A DNA stretch of 64,000 nt, taken from assembly GCF_015840915.1 (NCBI RefSeq), contig NZ_CP060398.1, positions 2,418,001 through 2,482,000 on the forward strand, in the 5' to 3' direction. The notes beneath the pieces are model-generated. The model did not search any database. It had not been told where the DNA came from and saw only the letters and a program-made list of their open reading frames with translations. Each line of letters begins with the position of its first letter. Within the stretch, counting starts at the first letter, position 1. Of the stretch, positions 58,454 to 64,000 are shown one piece after another. The DNA is from Synechococcus sp. CBW1002. Lineage in GTDB: Bacteria; Cyanobacteriota; Cyanobacteriia; PCC-6307; Cyanobiaceae. The position numbers were made by a program, and so were the translations under genes.

Positions 58454-59583
58454 GCTCAAGCCTCCAGGCCATCACCGCTCGGTTGCGCGAGCCCCGCACC
58501 CTCCTGCCCATCGCGATCGCCGGGTCGCTGCTGCTGGGGATCGCCGTGGGCCGCCACAGCGGTGGGCCTGCCACATCCACGCCCAAGGCGAGCACAGAAG
58601 CAACCGCCGCCCGCAACACGATCAGCCTGAGCGCGGAGCAACTGCGGCGCTCGGGTCTCCACATCATTCGCCCGGAAGCCAGCACCGGCACGGAACGGCC
58701 GATCTCAGGCTTTGTGGAAGCGGCCGTGGGCGCACGCTCCAGCGTGGGCATGCCCGTGGCTGGCCGCATCGTGCACCTGCTGGTGGCCCCGGGCACCGCC
58801 GTGCGCAGCGGCGAGGTGATCGCCAAGGTGCAGAGCCCGGAAGCCGCCGTGGTGCGTGCCGACGCCGACGCCGCCCAGGCCACGGCGCAATCGCTGGCCT
58901 ACCAGTACCGGCTCGCTGCCCCGATGGCCAAGCAAGGCGCCCTCTCGGCGCAGGAGCTGGAAAGCCGGCGGATTGCCAGCGTGACCGCGGCCAGCACCGC
59001 GCGGGCAGCAACGGCCAAGGCCCTGGTGATGGGAGAGCCCGACGCCATGGGGCGTCTGCCCATCAGAAGTCCGATCAGCGGACAGATCGCCGCCGTCAAG
59101 GCATCCCCTGGTGCTGTGCTGCAGGCGGGAGATGAGGTTGCCCAGATCAGCGATGCGCGGGGTAGTGAATTGCGCTTCCTGGTTTCTCCTTTGCTGGCCG
59201 CCAATCTGGAACCCGGCCAGCTGCTGCGGGTGAAGGCCGGTGCCAGGGATCTGCGAGCCCGGGTGCTGGCGGTGGCACCAGACAGCGGCAGCGGCAATCG
59301 GGTGAGCGTCGTGCGCGCTCAGACCGTCGACGCACCGATGCCGCCTGCCGGTACGGCGGTGACGGCCTTTGTGATGGTGCCCGCCTCCGAGCAGCGATTC
59401 ACGGTGCCCGCCGATGCCGTCCAGGTGGTGAACGGCTCACCGACGGTGTTCCGCTACCAACGTGGTGCAGTGGAACCTGTGCCCGTTGTGGTGGGGCAAC
59501 AGTCGGCCGATCGGGTGGTGATCCTCCAGGGCGTGCGCGCTGGAGAGAGCTTGTTGGCTGGACCCACGCAGATGCTCCGTTGA
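58450..59583 (+). CDS. RND periplasmic adaptor (membrane-fusion protein)
   Basis: This 377-residue protein has an N-terminal anchor or signal (about 20-36). A lipoyl/barrel-sandwich domain follows (F-V-E-A-A-V-G-A-R-S-S-V, then G-R-I-V-H-L-L-V-A-P-G-T-A-V-R-S-G-E-V-I), with a short helical hairpin at about 140-200 and beta-barrel and proximal domains ending with V-V-V-G-Q-Q-S-A-D-R-V-V-I-L-Q-G-V. ATG 58450 overlaps the pump stop (ATGA). It links the pump to an outer-membrane channel. Confidence 0.85.
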   Translation: MSSSLQAITARLREPRTLLPIAIAGSLLLGIAVGRHSGGPATSTPKASTEATAARNTISLSAEQLRRSGLHIIRPEASTGTERPISGFVEAAVGARSSVGMPVAGRIVHLLVAPGTAVRSGEVIAKVQSPEAAVVRADADAAQATAQSLAYQYRLAAPMAKQGALSAQELESRRIASVTAASTARAATAKALVMGEPDAMGRLPIRSPISGQIAAVKASPGAVLQAGDEVAQISDARGSELRFLVSPLLAANLEPGQLLRVKAGARDLRARVLAVAPDSGSGNRVSVVRAQTVDAPMPPAGTAVTAFVMVPASEQRFTVPADAVQVVNGSPTVFRYQRGAVEPVPVVVGQQSADRVVILQGVRAGESLLAGPTQMLR

Positions 59584-60659
59584 TGTCCCTACAGCGCCGC
59601 GGTCAGCTCGCCGGACTCGCCGCAGCGGTGCTGTTCGGTTGCAGCGCCCCCCTGATCAGCACCCTCACAGGCCAGGGCTCGGCAGTCAGCATCGCGGCCC
59701 TGCTCTATGCCGGGGCGGCCATGGCCTTGCTGCTGCTGCGGCTGGTGCTGGGCGGCTCCCAGTCGGAAGCGCCGGTGCAAGCCAGTGATTGGCCGGCTCT
59801 GGCCGGGCTCACCGTGCTCGGGGGCATGGTGGGCCCTGTGGCGCTGGTGCTGGGTCTGGCTCGTCTGCCGGCAGCCTCCGGTTCGCTGTTGCTCAATCTG
59901 GAAACACCGTTCACCCTCGCGATCGCGGTGCTGGTGGGCCGTGAGCACCTGGGGCGTCGCGGCATGACAGCAGCGGCTCTCACCACAGCCGGAGCCGTGG
60001 TGCTCTCCGGCGGCTCACTCCATGGTGTCAACGGCCCAGGGGCTCTGCTGATCGCGGCGGCAACCCTGGCCTGGGGGATCGACAACAACCTCAGCCAGCG
60101 CCTCAGCCTGCGCAACCCGATTCAGATCGCCACCCTCAAGGCCGCTGGAGCTTCCCTGCCCATGCTGGGCCTGGCCCTGCTGCTGGGGGAACGCTTTCCA
60201 TCGCTGCCAACGACCCTGGGGTTGCTTGTCATCGGCGCCCTTGGCTATGGCATCTCGATCTGGCTGGATCTGCTGGCGCTGCGGGGTCTGGGTGCCGCTC
60301 GGGAAGCCCTGATCTTTGCCACGGCCCCGTTCGTGGGGGCCTTGTTTGCGCTAGTGGTGCTGAGAGAGGCACTCACCGCCCAGCTCGCAGTGGCGGCAGG
60401 CCTGATGGCAGGCGGGGTAGCCCTGCTGTTGAACGAGCGGCACAGCCACTGGCATCGGCACGAGCCTCTGGAGCACTCCCACCGCCATCGCCACGACCCC
60501 AGCAACAGAGATCCCCATCACGACCATCCCCATACAGAAGACGACCTCAGGGGGATGCCCGACGATCAACCTTTCTGGCATGCCCACGGCCATCAGCACA
60601 CGCACACAGCCCATGCTCACCCCCATGTGAGCGACGCCCATCACCGCCATCGGCACTAA
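59583..60659 (+). CDS. EamA-family transporter with histidine-rich tail
   Basis: The first 280 residues are a ten-helix DMT/EamA transporter with the usual internal duplication. The last 75 residues or so (from about 284) are packed with His, including H-S-H-W-H-R-H-E, H-S-H-R-H-R-H-D and H-G-H-Q-H-T-H-T-A-H-A-H-P-H. Such tails bind Ni, Co or Zn ions. As the last gene of the metal-efflux operon (ATG 59583 overlaps the adaptor TGA) it probably exports or buffers the same metal. TTG 59580 is an alternative start. Confidence 0.8.
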   Translation: MSLQRRGQLAGLAAAVLFGCSAPLISTLTGQGSAVSIAALLYAGAAMALLLLRLVLGGSQSEAPVQASDWPALAGLTVLGGMVGPVALVLGLARLPAASGSLLLNLETPFTLAIAVLVGREHLGRRGMTAAALTTAGAVVLSGGSLHGVNGPGALLIAAATLAWGIDNNLSQRLSLRNPIQIATLKAAGASLPMLGLALLLGERFPSLPTTLGLLVIGALGYGISIWLDLLALRGLGAAREALIFATAPFVGALFALVVLREALTAQLAVAAGLMAGGVALLLNERHSHWHRHEPLEHSHRHRHDPSNRDPHHDHPHTEDDLRGMPDDQPFWHAHGHQHTHTAHAHPHVSDAHHRHRH

Positions 60660-60675
60660 GCGTGGCGGCCCGGCC

Positions 60676-60933
60676 TCAGAGGCCTTCGCAGTGCTGCACG
60701 GCTTTGAGGTAGATCAACTTCCCAGGGCCCTCCTGCCCCGCCAGGTTGCTGGCTTGCCGCAACCGCACCTGCGTATCAATGCACTGGTTGTAGCGGTGGG
60801 CTTTGACGGCACCAGGGATCTGGAGCAGGGCAATGGCCAGCAGGCTCAGCGTGCTGATCGCTGCCAGCACGGGGTAGGCATGGGCCCGCACCATCTCTCG
60901 AGCCGTGAGCTGTTGTGCGTCGTGATCGCTCAT
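60676..60933 (-). CDS. Small membrane protein, unknown
   Basis: This 85-residue protein has one TM helix (about 20-40) and a C-terminal part with two cysteines (N-Q-C-I-D, Q-H-C-E-G). It is convergent with the EamA gene. I recall similar small proteins in picocyanobacteria but know no function. The following 212 bp to 61145 show no gene. Confidence 0.5.
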   Translation of the reverse strand: MSDHDAQQLTAREMVRAHAYPVLAAISTLSLLAIALLQIPGAVKAHRYNQCIDTQVRLRQASNLAGQEGPGKLIYLKAVQHCEGL

Positions 60934-61145
60934 GGGGATCCATCACCTTCTTCCAGGATGCCTGGATGGGGCCTGGCCCTTCAGCACCGCAGCGGAGCAG
61001 GTGGCGACCATTGGTGCGGGCAGGTTCGCAACCCCTTCTGTTACTGCTGGCGCCTGAGCGTGATCAGCTCCAGCCGCTGCGCCAATCGCTCAGCCAGCCT
61101 TCCTTGGGGGAGAGGAGTGGGCGCTCGCTGGTCGCCATGCCCGGC

Positions 61146-61433
61146 TCAGGTCACCTCGGGTGCCCAGCCCTGCTGGCGCACCATGTCATCGGTCCAGCCC
61201 TGGCAGCGGCTGGTGAGGTGCTCACCCTGGGCGATCAGGCCCTGGTGCAGCTGGCAGGTGAGCAGCGGGATGCAGTTCACCCCGGCGTGGTGGCGAAACC
61301 AATGGCAGGTCATGCAGACCTTGCGGCTGCGGGCCGGGACCAGCACCTCACCGTCCAGATAGGGCCATTCCTCGATCGGGGCATCGAGCCGTTGCCCCAA
61401 CGGAGAAGACCCTCGACTCGCAGCCATGCCCAT
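61146..61433 (-). CDS. Small Cys-containing protein, unknown
   Basis: This 95-residue protein has a C-M-T-C-H-W-F-R-H-H core and two further cysteines (N-C-I-P-L-L-T-C), which could form a metal site with the histidines. It is divergent from the 61445 gene by 11 bp. Short homologues in cyanobacteria carry unreliable names, so no function is given. ATG 61433 or 61427 may be used. Confidence 0.5.
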   Translation of the reverse strand: MGMAASRGSSPLGQRLDAPIEEWPYLDGEVLVPARSRKVCMTCHWFRHHAGVNCIPLLTCQLHQGLIAQGEHLTSRCQGWTDDMVRQQGWAPEVT

Positions 61434-61444
61434 GCCACCACTCC

Positions 61445-61726
61445 ATGATTCGTACGTCTGTACTAGCGGCTCTAGGGGCGGCTGCCATGCCCCTGATCGC
61501 TGGATACGGTGCAGGCACGGGGGAAGGGTCGATGCTGCGGGAGTTGGTGCTGGCCGTCGGCATTCCGTTGGCACTACTGCTCCTGGCTGTGCTGGCGCTC
61601 CGGCAGTGGCGTGATCGGCTGCCGCCCTGGCTGCAGCGATTCGCTGAGCGGCCATCCTGGCTGTGGAACGCAGGGGTCGGGCTGATCATCGGCCTGTCGC
61701 TGCTGCGCTGGCTGCTGCAGCGCTGA
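61445..61726 (+). CDS. Small membrane protein, unknown
   Basis: The 93-residue product has three hydrophobic segments (about 5-20, 30-52 and 74-90) with basic loops between the last two. It begins 11 bp from the divergent Cys-containing gene. No family is recognised. Confidence 0.45.
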   Translation: MIRTSVLAALGAAAMPLIAGYGAGTGEGSMLRELVLAVGIPLALLLLAVLALRQWRDRLPPWLQRFAERPSWLWNAGVGLIIGLSLLRWLLQR

Positions 61727-61750
61727 CACCCCTCGGCGCAGCGGCGCAGA

Positions 61751-61826
61751 AGCCATGGCAGGCGTAGCGGAGACCCCGGACCATGAGGAGGGCTGCGCGA
61801 ATCCGATCCACAGAGTGCCGGTGGGG
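61751..61826 (+). repeat. Shortened third copy of the 264-bp repeat
   Basis: AGCCATGGCAGGCGTAGCGG and the following bases match copies A and B. An internal stretch of about 100 bp is missing, and the match resumes at GACCATGAGGAGGGCTGCGC and runs on through the final third with two or three substitutions. Confidence 0.75.
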
Positions 61827-61908
61827 CCCCGGTCGCCGCAGGACCCGGCCATGGCAACCGGTCCTGGCCACTGCCATCACGACGGCGAACTGGCCAACAG
61901 GGGAACGC

Positions 61909-62256
61909 TCAGCCTTGGCCGCAGATCACCTGCTGCAGCACCTGCTGGAATTCCGTCTGCAAGGCCAGCGGCAGCACCCCGATGCGCCGTTTCACCAGTG
62001 GCATCGCCAAGGTTGTCATGCGGCTGAGCCGGATCATCGAGCTCACCTTCAGGCCGGTATCTGAGAAGCCTGGATGATCGGCAGGGATGTCGAGCTCATC
62101 GCGGCCCGGCGGCCCGCTGACGTTGGAGCTGATGAAGGCCAGCAACACATCCCCATGGCGCTCACTGGTGGTGATCACCAAGGCCGGCCGAGGCTTGGCC
62201 GCAGGCCCATCCGTGAATGGGAAGGCGACCAGCACGATGTCGTAGCGGCTCAGCAT
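61909..62256 (-). CDS. PemK/MazF-family toxin
   Basis: This 115-residue protein has the family start R-Y-D-I-V-L-V-A-F-P-F-T-D and the K-P-R-P-A-L-V-I-T-T strand, followed by F-I-S-S-N-V. Such proteins are ribosome-independent mRNA endonucleases. Its ATG overlaps the stop of the upstream gene (62254-62258), the standard antitoxin-toxin coupling. Confidence 0.85.
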   Translation of the reverse strand: MLSRYDIVLVAFPFTDGPAAKPRPALVITTSERHGDVLLAFISSNVSGPPGRDELDIPADHPGFSDTGLKVSSMIRLSRMTTLAMPLVKRRIGVLPLALQTEFQQVLQQVICGQG

Positions 62257-62474
62257 CAGCCGGCGCCGATCGCTTCTCCGTCCGAGAAGCTGTAGAGGTC
62301 AGGCTCAGCCGCCAGGTCGTCAAAGGCACCCCCGGCCATCGCCATCTCAGCCAGGGCCCCGTGACTCAGGTCGCTGCTGTCCTGCTCCAGCTGCCTGAGC
62401 AGCCAGCGGCGATCGTCAGCCGGCAGGCTGCGGATCACCGCAAGCAGGTTCTCGGTGAGCTGGGGATTGGTCAT
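62256..62474 (-). CDS. Antitoxin partner of the PemK-like toxin
   Basis: The 72-residue acidic protein (L-P-A-D-D-R-R-W-L-L-R-Q-L-E-Q near residue 17, then an acidic Ala-rich tail) immediately precedes and overlaps the toxin gene. It resembles the small antitoxins often found beside PemK-like proteins in cyanobacteria. A DNA-binding motif is not obvious. Confidence 0.7.
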   Translation of the reverse strand: MTNPQLTENLLAVIRSLPADDRRWLLRQLEQDSSDLSHGALAEMAMAGGAFDDLAAEPDLYSFSDGEAIGAG

Positions 62475-62483
62475 CGCCCCAGG

Positions 62484-62678
62484 CTAAACAGCCTGAACCT
62501 CAGGGTTCACCCTGCCCACAAGCGACCTGGCAACAGCTGCTGTTGTCACTGGGGCCAGGCCCCTGGAGCGTGCCCTTGGGCCTGACCTTGATCGAGGCGC
62601 AGAAATACGCCCGCAGAGCAGCTCCAGGGTGCGGGAGCTGAGGAGCTGGAAGGCGCGGATGCGGGATGCGGAAGCCAT
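62484..62678 (-). pseudogene. Truncated copy of the small ELPF-tail gene
   Basis: The first 22 codons match the gene at 51716-51913 except for one Thr-to-Ser change. After L-E-L-L-C the sequence diverges at the end of repeat B and the rest has no resemblance. It is the duplicated 5' end of that gene. Confidence 0.65.
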
Positions 62679-62877
62679 GGCAGGCGTAGCGGAGACCCCG
62701 AAGCAGGCCGGGCGGGGTCAAGGGGCAGCCCCCGCTGAGATGCGGAGCGCAGCGCAGCCATCGAACAAGTCGGCTGACTCGCGTCAGCCCTTGAGGCCGC
62801 CCGGACCATGAGGAGGGCTGCGCGTAGCCGATCCACAGAGCGCCGGTGGGGCAGGGACTGGATCAGCCCTGTCCGGC
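62613..62877 (+). repeat. 265-bp direct repeat, copy B
   Basis: Same orientation as copy A at 51848-52111, differing by a few substitutions and one- or two-base indels (for example CTCTGCAATGCGG versus CGCTGAGATGCGG). Outside these limits the flanks are unrelated. Confidence 0.9.
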
Positions 62878-63371
62878 ACTTAGCACCTGCGGCGAGAAGG
62901 CCCGCATGACGATGCGTTGCAGCTGGTAACGAGGGATGTGGATCCCGCCGCTGCTCTTGCTGTCTCCAGCCGCCGGATCCATTCTGGCTGCAACGGGATT
63001 CGGAGGCTCCATCGATGGAAGACACCCCCCCTGAGCAGCAGCCAGGAGTGCGCTGACGATCCGGCCCCTGCTCCAACACTCTCGACGGATTTCTGACGTT
63101 CCTGGCGTGTAGCCAAGTCGCCGTCCATTGCACCGCCTGAGGTGCCCCGGACCCAACGGAACGTCCCGATTGACACCTGGCCCCAGGTGCCAGCGCCGGC
63201 AACTCCGACCACAACCGAAGACACCCTGATCTGCAAACGATCAACCGACCGCGCAGCTGCGCCCGTCCCCCTTGGGACGGCACCACGGCTGAGCAGACAA
63301 ACGCCCGGGGCCAGCACTCCGGGCTTTGTTGTTCTCTGCACCCAGGTGGGGCCTCATTCCGACAAAGCTGC
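62878..63371. other. Gene-poor region with a probable terminator
   Basis: No convincing gene is seen in these 494 bp; minus-strand frames are present but have no family features. GCCCGG (63303-63308) and CCGGGC (63319-63324), followed by TTTGTTGTT, could form a rightward intrinsic terminator, with no clear gene upstream. The region looks like decayed sequence between the repeat and the Fe-S gene. Confidence 0.4.
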
Positions 63372-64000
63372 TCACTCGCTGCCCGTAACAGGGTGGCGGC
63401 GACCAAGCAGGGTCTTTGTGAGCTCCATACCTTTTCCGGGCTCACTCCAGGGGCACACTTCAATACAGATTCCGCAGCCACGTGTTTCAGCAAAATAGGG
63501 CGCGCACTTGTCAAAGTTGACATACCATCTCTTCTGGCCTCTCACAGTCTGCTTTTCGGAAAAAATCGCGTGAGGCGGGCAATTGGTTTCGCAAATCCGG
63601 CAGTTACGGCAAAGGTCGTCAACACCCAGGTCGCGCGGCTGATCGATCGCAAGGGGCAAATCGGTCAGCACCGTGGCCAAGCGCACGTTGGAGCCGAATT
63701 CAGCAGTGATCAAGGATCCATGTTTGCCGAGCTGGCCAAGACCAGCCTCAATGGCAATGGGAACATGAAGCACTTCAGTGCTGGAGCCTGGGGCTAGATT
63801 GGTGGACGCCTGAGCTGGGTGGCCCAGGGATCGAATGAAGTTCGCAAGCTTGATGGCTACTCGATTGACCTGCCGGTAGGCATCCATGATCTCCCGATTG
63901 GAGCGCTGGCTCGGCGTATGCAGCATCTCTTCTCGATCCATAGGCCATGCCACTGAGATCGCATACTGAAAATCGGGCGATGAGTCCCGGTAGCAAAAAC
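63372..64000 (-). CDS. 4Fe-4S double-cluster protein, RdhA/QueG-like (partial)
   Basis: The frame is open to the right edge, so the N-terminus lies outside the window. About 209 residues are visible: G-L-G-Q-L-G-K-H-G-S-L-I-T, then the first cluster C-R-N-C-R-I-C-E-T-N-C-P, then W-Y-V-N-F-D-K-C and G-C-G-I-C-I-E-V-C-P-W for the second. The spacing and the aromatic residues before the second cluster resemble reductive-dehalogenase-like proteins more than QueG. The N-terminal part that would bind corrinoid is off-window, so the reaction cannot be assigned. Confidence 0.7.
   Translation of the reverse strand, partial: FCYRDSSPDFQYAISVAWPMDREEMLHTPSQRSNREIMDAYRQVNRVAIKLANFIRSLGHPAQASTNLAPGSSTEVLHVPIAIEAGLGQLGKHGSLITAEFGSNVRLATVLTDLPLAIDQPRDLGVDDLCRNCRICETNCPPHAIFSEKQTVRGQKRWYVNFDKCAPYFAETRGCGICIEVCPWSEPGKGMELTKTLLGRRHPVTGSE

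Noticed and set aside
62546-63523. A 325-codon minus-strand frame across repeat B
   Set aside because: It runs through the repeat and unrelated flanks with Ser/Arg-rich composition and no family pattern.

Overview
The window looks like the chromosome of a GC-rich picocyanobacterium of the Cyanobium/Synechococcus group. Evidence for this is chlorophyll synthase (ChlG), the cytochrome b6f subunit PetP, a PsbP-like photosystem II lipoprotein, MenG/UbiE, the psbP-recR-lipA gene order, and GCGATCGC (HIP1-type) octamers, for example at 6706 and 58513. Assignments come from reading the sequence and recalling protein families; no database search was possible.

Region 1 (1-27.3 kb) is host backbone. 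It begins with the tail of an ABC exporter and an LCP-family envelope protein. A tightly overlapping export group follows: two FUSC-like membrane proteins, an OprB-like porin and a TolC-like channel. Next come a two-TM channel with a degenerate filter, an NHLM-type HlyD adaptor, a FAD oxidoreductase, psbP-like, recR (apparently with a non-AUG start) and lipA. A convergent, overlapping histidine kinase/response regulator pair precedes an ABC permease, trmH, an alkyltransferase-like gene, rsmB, a class A PBP, chlG, petP, hisF, menG, a frameshifted EAL-domain relic, glyQ and comEC.

Region 2 (27.4-about 52 kb) is an integrated phage-like element next to tRNA-Ser(CGA). A tyrosine integrase at the tRNA is followed by a leftward control block (AlpA, BRO-N antirepressor, SSB-like protein, Xre-type regulator with ATTAGCG-n3-CGCTAAT operators). 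A rightward block carries a primase-helicase fusion, an IS110 insertion, a 9-bp repeat array, a PD-(D/E)XK nuclease, a resolvase-like protein, small and large terminase, a sigma factor, a DUF4055-type portal, a LysM protein and a scaffold-like protein. A leftward lysis block has a holin-like protein and an L,D-transpeptidase. I see no major capsid or tail genes, so the element is a decayed prophage or satellite-like island. An AT-richer AAA ATPase gene sits reversed between the sigma factor and the portal as probable cargo.

Region 3 (51.8-62.9 kb) lies between two nearly identical 264-265-bp direct repeats. It contains a broken YnfA-type membrane gene, a metal-efflux locus (NrsS/NrsR-like two-component system divergent from a small adaptor fragment, an HME-type RND pump, a full adaptor and an EamA transporter with a His-rich tail), small membrane or Cys-containing proteins, and a PemK-type toxin-antitoxin pair. 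The right edge cuts a 4Fe-4S double-cluster protein related to RdhA/QueG.
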